Assembly (NCBI GenBank): GCA_035772405.1
Contig: JAYKKM010000224.1
Coordinates: 1,709,001-1,773,000, forward strand
Source: Chrysogorgia sp. JL179-B06
Taxonomy: Eukaryota > Cnidaria > Anthozoa > Scleralcyonacea > Chrysogorgiidae
Direction: 5' to 3'
Length of the DNA stretch: 64,000 bases
Part shown: piece after piece, positions 21,649-28,862 of the stretch
Position numbering within the stretch: the first letter of the stretch is position 1
Layout: each line of letters begins with the position of its first letter
Notes under the pieces: model-generated
Seen by the model: the letters and a program-made list of their open reading frames with translations, nothing else
Database searches by the model: none
What the model was told of the DNA's origin: nothing
Made by a program: the position numbers and the translations under genes

Positions 21649-21873
21649 ATGTCAGATCGAAAGGAAATAATGAACGAGGTGTACGACACTCTGCTCTACA
21701 CCGCCGCAGGAGTTGGAATTAGTATGGTGTCGAGGAAAGTTTTAGGAGAATCACTAAGTACGCCAACCACACTCGTGGGAACATTGAAACTTGCAGTCGC
21801 AATCAGTGTTGGGACGATCGCTGTAAAATACGCACAACAAAAGAAGCTAATCCCAGACGACCCTTTCAAGTGA
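21649..21873 (+). CDS. Small conserved membrane protein, paralogue 2
   Basis: 74 residues. KEIMNEVYDTLLYTAAGVGI leads into a hydrophobic region, then TPTTLVGTLKLAVAISVGTI and the tail KKLIPDDPFK. The outer homologue (36006-36239) keeps KELMNELYD, GTPESVKGTLKLA and the DPF tail. Retention of both halves shows this copy is the ancestral form of the duplicated pair. A virion membrane protein is plausible; unproven. Confidence 0.8.
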   Translation: MSDRKEIMNEVYDTLLYTAAGVGISMVSRKVLGESLSTPTTLVGTLKLAVAISVGTIAVKYAQQKKLIPDDPFK

Positions 21874-21890
21874 GTCGTTCGACGTGTCTC

Positions 21891-21916
21891 GTTTTATAGT
21901 CAATCGACTATAAAAC
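21891..21916. terminator. Hairpin between convergent genes
   Basis: GTTTTATAGTC / GACTATAAAAC, an 11-bp perfect stem with loop AATC, between the ends of the 74-residue gene (+) and the DUF5871-like gene (-). It is probably a bidirectional 3'-end or termination signal. Confidence 0.65.
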
Positions 21917-21928
21917 CACCTTGTATCC

Positions 21929-22843
21929 TCAATAGACTGTGTCGTACGCTTCACCTGGTTTGGCACTGGCGATTCTTTTTGCCCACCACTCTTTCGTTCG
22001 TTCGCGCTCCTCCTCTGACTCTGAGAGAATTTCTTCGTCTGACGAATCGTCTTCAAACATGACAGCTGTGGCTGTCTCACACTGGGACTCGACCACCACA
22101 GGCTTTGCCTCTCGACGGGGTAAGAGACGTTTCATCCCCGTCTTGCTTGGCTCCACGACTGCCTCGTACAACTTGACCTGCAAGGAGATGCGAGCGCCGA
22201 CAAAGATGGACTCGATCTTCACTGCACCGTTTGCCCAGCAGTGTTTTCCCATGAGTGACTGAACCTCCACCGGTTTGTTGTCAGGGTCAAAGAACTGCGT
22301 AAGGAACTTGTCTTGCTTTTTGTGATAGATCAGTTTTGCGTACAACGTTGGACCACGACCGGGGACCCTTCGAAGAACGGTTTTCCCAGACTTCTTGTCC
22401 TCGATCCTCTCTGTTTTCCAATAGAGGGGGTTCAACCCACCCTTGGATTTGGTCAGATCGCTGTGCTCCAACTCGAATCGGTCGATCTCTTCGCGGTTTT
22501 CGACCAAGTGGTCGATACAATTGTCGACGATGGCGTCAAAGGTATTCACCCAAACTTCCTCTTCTTTTGTAGGACCGTCTAGGTTCCACAAACACAGAGG
22601 GAACGTGTAGCCAGTGACATTGCCAGTCTCTTGACTAGTGTTTTCTGAAACTCCAAACGAGTACAGGCGCTCGGTGGGGATGATGAGTTCACCCTCTGTC
22701 CCGTCCTCGTTGCGAGTGGAAATGTTGATTCTCTTGAATTTAAGTTTGCTGTCTGGGATCTCCCCTGAAACAGGATCGGAAAAGATCATGTGTTCTTTTG
22801 GGTTATAACCCTTTGCGGGTGTTAGCTGCGTATTCTCGGTCAT
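21929..22843 (-). CDS. DUF5871-like protein, candidate ssDNA-binding protein
   Basis: 304 residues from MTENTQ at 22843 (five extra in-frame codons upstream are probably untranslated). The conserved core lies at about residues 165-235: PTLYAKLIYHKK, then GKHCWANGAVKIESIFVGAR and SLQVKLYEAVV. The tail is strongly acidic (EDDSSDEEILSESEEE). I recall this core from DUF5871 proteins of large eukaryotic DNA viruses. An acidic tail after a beta-rich core fits a single-stranded DNA-binding replication protein, but that role is inference. No homologue was seen in the outer element. Confidence 0.6.
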   Translation of the reverse strand: MTENTQLTPAKGYNPKEHMIFSDPVSGEIPDSKLKFKRINISTRNEDGTEGELIIPTERLYSFGVSENTSQETGNVTGYTFPLCLWNLDGPTKEEEVWVNTFDAIVDNCIDHLVENREEIDRFELEHSDLTKSKGGLNPLYWKTERIEDKKSGKTVLRRVPGRGPTLYAKLIYHKKQDKFLTQFFDPDNKPVEVQSLMGKHCWANGAVKIESIFVGARISLQVKLYEAVVEPSKTGMKRLLPRREAKPVVVESQCETATAVMFEDDSSDEEILSESEEERERTKEWWAKRIASAKPGEAYDTVY

Positions 22844-22973
22844 TCTGTTCCTCCTCATCGCAACTCCTTAAGCCATTTTCAATTTCGTCTTTTAGCCGCT
22901 CAGCCTTTTTTCGCAGACCTCTCAAGTACCTCTTCCAACCATCGGCCATCGCCTTTTTGACCTTGTCTACCAT
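22803..22973 (-). CDS. 56-residue cationic amphipathic peptide ORF
   Basis: Read by eye: ATG at 22973, TAA at 22803, overlapping the start of the DUF5871-like gene by about 40 nt in another frame. It begins MVDKVKKAMADGWKRYLRGL and continues RKKAERLKDE, a strongly basic helix with aromatic residues on one face, then an acidic tail. It fills the gap between two minus-strand genes that would otherwise be unused. It could be a DNA-condensing or membrane-active virion peptide. No homologue was identified, so it could be chance coding. Confidence 0.5.
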   Translation of the reverse strand: MVDKVKKAMADGWKRYLRGLRKKAERLKDEIENGLRSCDEEEQNDREYAANTRKGL

Positions 22974-22997
22974 CTCCTTTTCTTCTAGACTCTTTTT

Positions 22998-23741
22998 TTA
23001 AGAAATGTCGTACTCCAGCATCATGCTCTTGTTGATCCTTGAGATATCCTCCGCCTCCAAGAATCCTTTCACAACTCTCAGACCATAGATCTCGCCTGAC
23101 GTACCTTTCGTTCTTTCTGTACTCGCGAAACGTTCGTTGAAGAATATGGAGCCAAAAGGAGCGCCAGTACTCTTAGTGTTCGCGTTGAAGGCTGAGCGAA
23201 ACAACACCGTGTCGTTCACGCGTAGGTGGCTACCTTTCATCAACCAATGACAAGATACGAGATGTTTGTCAGTCCCTACGAGACCGGGTGGTAGTGTGCA
23301 ATTGTACTCCTTTATAGGCCATCCCCCACCGTACGATAGTCGATTGGTAAACCCTATTTTGTAACCTATAAATTTATCGTGACTCCCATTGTCGTTACCA
23401 ACGACGTACCCATAGCTACCGGTTGGAGTAGCTAGTAACTTGAAAACCATAAATATAGAGACATTGGTATGCATAAGCGCTGGACAGTCGAAGACCATCC
23501 TGTTATTCCCCAAATTCTTCACAGAGTCACCGTCGACATCAACGGTGGGACTTTTGGAGAACGTGTTCTGGTGGAAGCGGGAAGTCCCATCCTCTATTTG
23601 CTCCACTTTGTTGATACCCCCTGAAGCGTTATGGTAGGTAACCTTTGCGTTTTTAACGTTCACATTAAAAACTGTCTCATAAGGTAGTCGTTCGTCTTTC
23701 TCTTCTTTCTTTGGTTCATCGTGTCCAAGATACAAGCTCAT
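22998..23741 (-). CDS. LamG/concanavalin-like jelly-roll protein, possible virion surface protein
   Basis: 247 residues. The core from about residue 85 to the end has the alternating beta pattern of LamG-like lectin folds: NVSIFMVFKLL, GYVVGNDNGS-DKFIGYK, CTLPPGLVG, HWLMKGSHLRVNDTVLF and EIYGLRVVKGFLEAEDI. The outer homologue (38374-39327) conserves SIFMVVRL, SNDDGSWDKYIGYKGG, LSYGGG and YGVRIVSGYM. Fibre or spike lectin domains often use this fold, so a receptor- or glycan-binding role is a reasonable inference. Start context TAATAAATG. Confidence 0.65.
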   Translation of the reverse strand: MSLYLGHDEPKKEEKDERLPYETVFNVNVKNAKVTYHNASGGINKVEQIEDGTSRFHQNTFSKSPTVDVDGDSVKNLGNNRMVFDCPALMHTNVSIFMVFKLLATPTGSYGYVVGNDNGSHDKFIGYKIGFTNRLSYGGGWPIKEYNCTLPPGLVGTDKHLVSCHWLMKGSHLRVNDTVLFRSAFNANTKSTGAPFGSIFFNERFASTERTKGTSGEIYGLRVVKGFLEAEDISRINKSMMLEYDIS

Positions 23742-23744
23742 TTA

Positions 23745-25181
23745 TTACAAGACAAATTTGCTTACTATCACTCCTAACAACACCTCCAACGAAATGGGGA
23801 GTAACGAAGTCGAAGGAGTCGTGGGTGTGTTCGGAGGAGCAGGAGGAGTTGTTGTCTCTTTTGCTTCGCCCTTTGCTTTGACTTTTGCTTTGACCTTTAC
23901 GTCAGGTAATACCTCAAGGTGTTCTCCACCACTAGAGTGAGTTTTCACCACGTTCTCCTTTGGCTTGGAGTAGTTGAGCTTGTCGTTGTATCCGAACACC
24001 ATGTTCGTCTCTGTCGACTCTCTGAGTAAATTGTTGTACCCTGGAATAGGTGTTTTTAGCAAGACCATGCTCCGCGGTATCAACCACGTGTTTGGGGTGA
24101 CTGCCATGTCCAACTTGACGTTCGTGTCCTTGATGGACCTATTCATTAGGTTAATCCACACGCTAGGTGAATATTGAACGACTGCATCTTCTACGATGTT
24201 CCTAAAGACTTGCTGGACTTCGCGAGCACTCGCACGACCACCGACAATCGACTGCTTCGCTTTTGCTTGTGCGCCTAGTAACGCATACACATAGACTTCT
24301 ATCGACTGGTTGAGAAGCTCCTGACCCAACTCTGTGATCCCGTTACTCACTCGAGAACAGTAGCGTTTGTAATCTCCTTGGATATCTTTGATATCGTTAA
24401 CCCAAGGTCCACTCAGCGCAAGATTGTTTCTCAACACTCTCCAGTCCGGGACGTACAACCTGAGAATGTCAGCAATGTCAGGTCCACTCTTGTCAAGACG
24501 GAACATCACCCTTCGCATGGTGAAATACACGTGGAACCTCATAAGACTTGTGATCTGCTTTGGGACGTCAGGGTTTGGTGTTAGGTTTTGAAGCGAGACG
24601 CCAGACCGATACGTGGCAATGTACATCGCGGCGATAGCTTGATAGTAGCTTTTTGACAGAGTCCACACCGTGTTTATATTGTCCCCGTCCGGACCATCTT
24701 GAAAACGCTTCTTCGTGTCTATCACTATCTTGGGGAGACTCGATGAAAAGGAGTTCTTGTCGTCGACGTAGACGAGAAAGTTGTTGACTGGGTAGTTGAG
24801 AACGTACGGCGGGTACGTCACGTCGGAAGTCCCAGCTCGCTCCGTGTGGATAAGTTTTTGCACCGTCCCACCACTGTTCCAAATCCTCGGGAAGGGTGTG
24901 TTGTTATGGAGCCATTTCCACATGCTTTGGTCATTCTTGAACGTGGTGCTGGTGATGTCGGTCGAGATTATATCGCTATTTCGAAAGTATATATCTACTC
25001 TCGTTACATCACCTTCTTGTGTTTGGACGGGGTCAAACTCGAATTTGTCCATCGTCGCGTATGGGTACCTCTTCATTAGGTCTGACTTTGCCTTCTGGAC
25101 AGCGATCTTTGAGTTCTTGATCATCTTGTCGTAGTTCTTCCCATAGTACGCGCGTATCTCAGACTCTATTGGAGTTGTCAT
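23745..25181 (-). CDS. Conserved 478-residue C-terminally anchored protein
   Basis: The function is not recognised. The N-terminal unit (KFEFDPVQTQEGDVTRVDIY then FRNSDIISTDIT) is followed by a large conserved domain (MWKWLHNNTPFPRIWNSGGT, VLNYPVNNFLVYVD, SLMRFHVYFTMRR and LLNQSIEVYVYALLGAQA). A low-complexity basic/proline linker (VKVKAKVKAKGEAK, TTPPAPPNTPTT) and a C-terminal hydrophobic anchor (LPISLEVLLGVIVSKFVL) follow. The outer copy is 39332-40980. Size, abundance of beta/aromatic motifs and conservation next to the penton candidate make it a likely structural protein. It is divergently paired with the gene at 25203 over a 21-bp gap. Confidence 0.75.
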   Translation of the reverse strand: MTTPIESEIRAYYGKNYDKMIKNSKIAVQKAKSDLMKRYPYATMDKFEFDPVQTQEGDVTRVDIYFRNSDIISTDITSTTFKNDQSMWKWLHNNTPFPRIWNSGGTVQKLIHTERAGTSDVTYPPYVLNYPVNNFLVYVDDKNSFSSSLPKIVIDTKKRFQDGPDGDNINTVWTLSKSYYQAIAAMYIATYRSGVSLQNLTPNPDVPKQITSLMRFHVYFTMRRVMFRLDKSGPDIADILRLYVPDWRVLRNNLALSGPWVNDIKDIQGDYKRYCSRVSNGITELGQELLNQSIEVYVYALLGAQAKAKQSIVGGRASAREVQQVFRNIVEDAVVQYSPSVWINLMNRSIKDTNVKLDMAVTPNTWLIPRSMVLLKTPIPGYNNLLRESTETNMVFGYNDKLNYSKPKENVVKTHSSGGEHLEVLPDVKVKAKVKAKGEAKETTTPPAPPNTPTTPSTSLLPISLEVLLGVIVSKFVL

Positions 25182-25202
25182 TTTATTTGTATCTCTAAAT
25201 AA
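25182..25202. promoter_or_regulatory. Compact bidirectional promoter
   Basis: Only 21 bp separate the divergent ATGs. The gap is nearly symmetric, reading AAATAAAATG on the minus side and CTAAATAAATG on the plus side. The outer element keeps the same divergent gene pair over a 17-bp gap (40981-40997). Confidence 0.6.
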
Positions 25203-25892
25203 ATGGTAAAACTATCGGTGTTCCTTGAGAACGGGAAGAAAACAGTCGCGTTGAATAGGAGTTTGATTCTCCCAAGGGGTTCGTCCCTAGTTGTAAAATC
25301 GGCAAGCGTGTTTTGGGGCTTTAGGAACGTGGTCAAGGACTACAACGACCACATTCTCTTCAACGGAGTGAAACACACGATACCCGAGGGCTATTGGACT
25401 TTTGAGGACCTTGCGACGCGCTTTGCGGACGATGAAGACGTGAAAATAACTCTCACACACAACGTGCACGACCATACCTGCACGTTGAAGACCCTCCGTC
25501 CAGCAAAGCTTTATAAGTTTGGTGAGCTGCTGGGTTTCCCGACAAACACGACAATGGGCGCGACAAAGGTGGTTAGTCCCAACAGGATAGATATCAACCG
25601 CGGACTAAGGTTCGTGGAGATTCACTGCGACACCCTTGTGGATGAGACCATTGACACGTCGGGAAAACGGAGTAGTGTGATCGCTGTTCTACCCATCACA
25701 TCGGAGACGACACTCAGTGGAAGTGTGACAAATTTCCAAACGGTCGAGTCAAAGTGTCCCATCCGTAGCGGCACGTACAACACCCTATCTTTTTACACCA
25801 AGACGAATGCTCGCGACACGGACAAGGTGGGGGACATTCTGCTGGATATAAACATTCTCTCTAATAAGAAAGATGTTGGACAACGATGTTGA
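25203..25892 (+). CDS. Candidate penton / minor capsid protein
   Basis: 229 residues. Beta-rich, with conserved ASVFWGFRNVV, EGYWTFEDLATRF, LYKFGELLGFPTNTT, NRGLRFVEIHCDTLVD, SVIAVLPITSETTLSGSVTN and GDILLDINIL. The LGF-then-paired-strands-then-IPV order resembles single jelly-roll penton-like proteins of Polintons (family knowledge). Its position directly before the integrase is the same in both elements (outer homologue about 40998-41644). Its 3' end overlaps the integrase start by 20 nt. Confidence 0.55.
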   Translation: MVKLSVFLENGKKTVALNRSLILPRGSSLVVKSASVFWGFRNVVKDYNDHILFNGVKHTIPEGYWTFEDLATRFADDEDVKITLTHNVHDHTCTLKTLRPAKLYKFGELLGFPTNTTMGATKVVSPNRIDINRGLRFVEIHCDTLVDETIDTSGKRSSVIAVLPITSETTLSGSVTNFQTVESKCPIRSGTYNTLSFYTKTNARDTDKVGDILLDINILSNKKDVGQRC

Positions 25893-26973
25893 AAAGGAGC
25901 AAAGTCTAAGGGACTTGTACTACGATCCCGTGACTGGTTACCAGAGCAGGGAGAGACTCTATCAAAAAGCGCTGGAGGAAGGGCTAAAGTTGAGCAGAAA
26001 GTCGGTAAAGGAGTGGCTGGAGATGCAAGACACCTACACACGGTACAAGCCAGTCGTGAGGCGACACAAGTTTCGAAAGACGTGGGTGTCGGGTCTCGGC
26101 GAGCAGATCCAACTCGACCTTGTCGATATGGGGAAACTCAAGGGTACGAACAACGGATACTATTGGGTTCTCACCTGCGTGGAGATCCTCAGTCGCTACG
26201 CTTTCGCCATCCCCGTGTACCGCAAAGACACGAGAAACATGACCAAAGCCGTGGACAAGTTGCTTCGCCAGTTCCACACGAGATTTGGGATCTACCCTAA
26301 ACTTGCGCAGTTCGACGACGGACTCGAGTTCTACAATGTAGGCGTGAAGAGACTGTTGAAGGAGCACGGGGTCACGTACTTCTCCACAAAGTCAGACAAG
26401 AAGGCAGCTGTGGTGGAAAGGTTCAACAGGACTCTGAAGACGAGCATGTGGAAATACTTCTATAGCAAGGGGACGTACAAGTGGGTAGACGTTCTGGACG
26501 ATCTCGTTGCGAACTACAACACCACAAAGCACAGTAGCACTCTCGTGAAACCAGCGAATGTGACCAAGGAGAACGAGAGTCAGGTGTGGACGACACTCTT
26601 TGGTCACGACTTTGGTGAGTTTCCACTCCCAAAGTTCAGACTTGGGCAAAAGGTGAGAATAAGCAAGTACAAGAGTATTTTCACCAAAGGGTACGAAGCG
26701 AACTTTACAGAGGAGATCTTTTCCGTGAGCAAGGTGGTTCGTGGAGATCCGAATGTCTACGTCCTCAGCGACGAGAGCGGGGAGGATGTTATCGGGAAGT
26801 TCTACGAGGAGGAGATGTCCTCCGTCGAGAAGACAGAGGACGCCACGTATCGTGTGGAGAAAGTTTTGAAGAGAAAAGTAGTAAACAAGAAGAAGATGGT
26901 CCTGGTCAAGTGGGCTGGATACGATGCGAAGCACAACTCGTGGATTCCCGAGAGCGATATGGAAAAATTGTAG
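25873..26973 (+). CDS. INT: Retroviral-type integrase with C-terminal chromodomain
   Basis: 366 residues. An N-terminal helical region with TYTRYKPVVRRHKFRKT is followed by the RVE catalytic core. Candidate catalytic acids are D in QLDLVDMGK (about residue 81), D in QFDDGLEFYN (about 152) and E in VVERFNRTLK (about 188). A barrel-like region (KVRISKYKSIFTKGYEANFT) leads into a chromodomain (YRVEKVLKRK, MVLVKWAGYDAKHNSWIPES, about 320-366). It would insert the element with 6-bp duplications, and the chromodomain may bias targeting by histone marks. It is intact, unlike the outer copy. Confidence 0.96.
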   Translation: MLDNDVEKEQSLRDLYYDPVTGYQSRERLYQKALEEGLKLSRKSVKEWLEMQDTYTRYKPVVRRHKFRKTWVSGLGEQIQLDLVDMGKLKGTNNGYYWVLTCVEILSRYAFAIPVYRKDTRNMTKAVDKLLRQFHTRFGIYPKLAQFDDGLEFYNVGVKRLLKEHGVTYFSTKSDKKAAVVERFNRTLKTSMWKYFYSKGTYKWVDVLDDLVANYNTTKHSSTLVKPANVTKENESQVWTTLFGHDFGEFPLPKFRLGQKVRISKYKSIFTKGYEANFTEEIFSVSKVVRGDPNVYVLSDESGEDVIGKFYEEEMSSVEKTEDATYRVEKVLKRKVVNKKKMVLVKWAGYDAKHNSWIPESDMEKL

Positions 26974-26984
26974 CTAAAGATAAA

Positions 26985-28163
26985 ATGGCTGAAGGTGGTG
27001 AAGACACGTTCGAGATGGAGGAGAGATTCCCAGATCGCGACGACCTTGACGTCGATGAACTCAACGAAAAGCTTCTCGAACTCAAACAGAGAAGAATGTA
27101 TGGTGATAGCGACCCGCGAGTTGTCAAAGAAATCACACGTATAGAGTGGGTTATTAAAACCAGAGAAAGAGTGGCGGAAACGAGTTTTGGTGGGATTGAC
27201 CCAGCGCAAGACGTGTTCGTCCAGGTAGACAAGTATGTCCAAGACTCCCGTGGTGGGCAAAGAGTTAGCCCTTATTCGGAGAGCATGTTCGAACTTAGGA
27301 GTAGGACCACCGCTAAAGACGGAAAGATCTTTTTTAGAGAGAGACTGAGAAATGGTAAGTACTCCGCACCTAAAGTGGTTCTTGGTGGTAGTATCGACGG
27401 GACATACGTCAAAAACACGGCAGTAAAGAACGCGAGAGCCGTCTCACAATTCGAGAAACTCATTAGCTCCGCAGTGGGTGAAAAGGTCACGAGCGACAAG
27501 CTACCGATGATCCCTATCGTTGGTCAGGTGACAATACCAGAGGACGTTCTCGGCAGACTAAGTGCGGAGGATAGGCGTGTAGTCAATGGTGCTCTGAACC
27601 CACCCAACACGATACTACCCGAAAGTAGGACTGGTAAGAAAGGAGCTATTCAACTCACGATCGATGACTTTCGCGAGCGGAGTGACGCGAATCTTAAGTT
27701 AGCTAGAGACACCGAGTCGGACGGCGACGCTAACGAGTACCTTCAAAAGTCTCACGACGAAGACTCGGTGGCGCACGGTCTCGAACGACAACGAGTTCTA
27801 GAGGAAACACATGCCAAACAGGAGAGAGATGTGACACGTCTTGAGAAGTTCAAGGAGTGGATTAAGAAGAACGCGCTAAGTATCTCCGCAATTGGAATCA
27901 CAGTGGCTGGACTAATCACCACCATCATTGTCGGAGCAAGAACTGCTATCACGAAAGGAGCTGGCGCTGCATTGTCATTCGCGAAGGCGGTCAAAAACGC
28001 AATTGAAAAATTGGGACCATGGGCAGTGGGGCTCGCCAACTTTGTGTACACCTTGCTGAAAGCTGGTGCAAGTGGAATCGCATGGCTCGCGCAGAATCTG
28101 CTCGTCGTTGTTATCGCTCTGGTCTGGCTGGCTATGGAGTGGTATCGGAAAAACAGAAAATGA
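26985..28163 (+). CDS. Multi-pass C-terminal membrane protein (virion candidate)
   Basis: 392 residues from the ATG at 26985 (context TAAAGATAAAATG; an in-frame extension overlaps the integrase). The N-terminal two thirds are charged and coiled (about 15-60, EERFPDRDDLDVDELNEKLL). The C-terminus has LEKFKEWIKKNALSISAIGI and at least three hydrophobic segments (GLITTIIVGA, VGLANFVYTLL, LLVVVIALVWLAMEW) before KNRK. The outer homologue at 42735-44162 shares MAEGG, the KEW-K block and the whole tail. This tail is frequent in cnidarian Polinton-like loci. A membrane-active entry or assembly role is possible but unproven. Confidence 0.75.
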   Translation: MAEGGEDTFEMEERFPDRDDLDVDELNEKLLELKQRRMYGDSDPRVVKEITRIEWVIKTRERVAETSFGGIDPAQDVFVQVDKYVQDSRGGQRVSPYSESMFELRSRTTAKDGKIFFRERLRNGKYSAPKVVLGGSIDGTYVKNTAVKNARAVSQFEKLISSAVGEKVTSDKLPMIPIVGQVTIPEDVLGRLSAEDRRVVNGALNPPNTILPESRTGKKGAIQLTIDDFRERSDANLKLARDTESDGDANEYLQKSHDEDSVAHGLERQRVLEETHAKQERDVTRLEKFKEWIKKNALSISAIGITVAGLITTIIVGARTAITKGAGAALSFAKAVKNAIEKLGPWAVGLANFVYTLLKAGASGIAWLAQNLLVVVIALVWLAMEWYRKNRK

Positions 28164-28196
28164 ATCTTGTCGAGAGACTAGGGAGAGGACATAAAA

Positions 28197-28673
28197 ATGA
28201 CTGCGAACGGAAAGATTTACACGATCTACAATTTGGTCGACTCTGAGATCTATGTCGGGTCTACATTCAAAACCGTAGAACAACGTCTCGCGAAGCACAA
28301 GACAGAGTCGAGAAGGTCGACTAATCGAAACATCAAATTGTACCGCAAAGCTCGTGAGATCGGTTGGCAAAATATGAGAATCTCCGAGATGGAAAAGCTA
28401 CCCTGTTCCAGACGAGAGCTCAGAGTTCTGGAAGGGGCGTACATACAAAGAATGAAGCCTGAGCTAAACACATACGAGACCGGACTGTACTTTGACAAGT
28501 TTGGGAAGTACGACAAGAAAAAATATTGGAGAGACTTCGCGGAGAGAAACAGTGAGACAATTTTAGAGAGGACGAGAGCTAGAGTCGTCTGCGCGTGTGG
28601 TAGAGAGACTAGTCGCCACAACCTCGCAAGACACAAGAGGACTAAATCTCACATGGAGGCCATTGGCGAGTAG
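28197..28673 (+). CDS. GIY-YIG endonuclease with C-terminal zinc finger
   Basis: 158 residues. The N-terminal GIY-YIG-type core has KIYTIYNLVDSEIYVGST (variant of the GIY and YIG strands), the conserved arginine region EQRLAKHK, and a glutamate in LEGAYIQRMKPELN as the likely metal ligand (about residue 83). The C-terminus (about 135-155) is a C2H2-like finger, CACGRETSRHNLARHKRTKS. It could resolve replication junctions or act in a homing-like way. Absent from the outer element. Context ATAAAAATG. Confidence 0.85.
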   Translation: MTANGKIYTIYNLVDSEIYVGSTFKTVEQRLAKHKTESRRSTNRNIKLYRKAREIGWQNMRISEMEKLPCSRRELRVLEGAYIQRMKPELNTYETGLYFDKFGKYDKKKYWRDFAERNSETILERTRARVVCACGRETSRHNLARHKRTKSHMEAIGE

Positions 28674-28683
28674 ACCTACAACT

Positions 28684-28708
28684 TTTCGTAACCTTGGTGG
28701 TTACGAAA
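28684..28708. terminator. Hairpin after GIY-YIG gene
   Basis: TTTCGTAACC / GGTTACGAAA, a 10-bp perfect stem with loop TTGGT, followed by ATTTTCCCC. It lies between the GIY-YIG gene and the 45-residue ORF. Confidence 0.65.
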
Positions 28709-28724
28709 TTTTCCCCACTAATAA

Positions 28725-28862
28725 ATGAACAAACTGATCACAGCAATTGTGAAGAAAGCCGGCGAGGTCAAAGTCGCACTCGAGAAGTTTGGGAGAAACC
28801 TACACATCTTCATTGTGGGGGTATTATTCCTCCTAAAAAACTTTTCTCGTAATAATAAATGA
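28725..28862 (+). CDS. 45-residue amphipathic/TM peptide ORF overlapping the capsid gene
   Basis: Read by eye: ATG at 28725 with context CTAATAAATG, stop at 28860-28862. It begins MNKLITAIVKKAGEVKVALE, an amphipathic basic helix, then a hydrophobic stretch (LHIFIVGVLFLLKNF). Its stop codon overlaps the start of the next gene as ATGA, a classical translational coupling arrangement. Viroporin-like or membrane-lytic peptide is a reasonable guess. No homologue was seen in the outer element. Confidence 0.6.
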   Translation: MNKLITAIVKKAGEVKVALEKFGRNLHIFIVGVLFLLKNFSRNNK

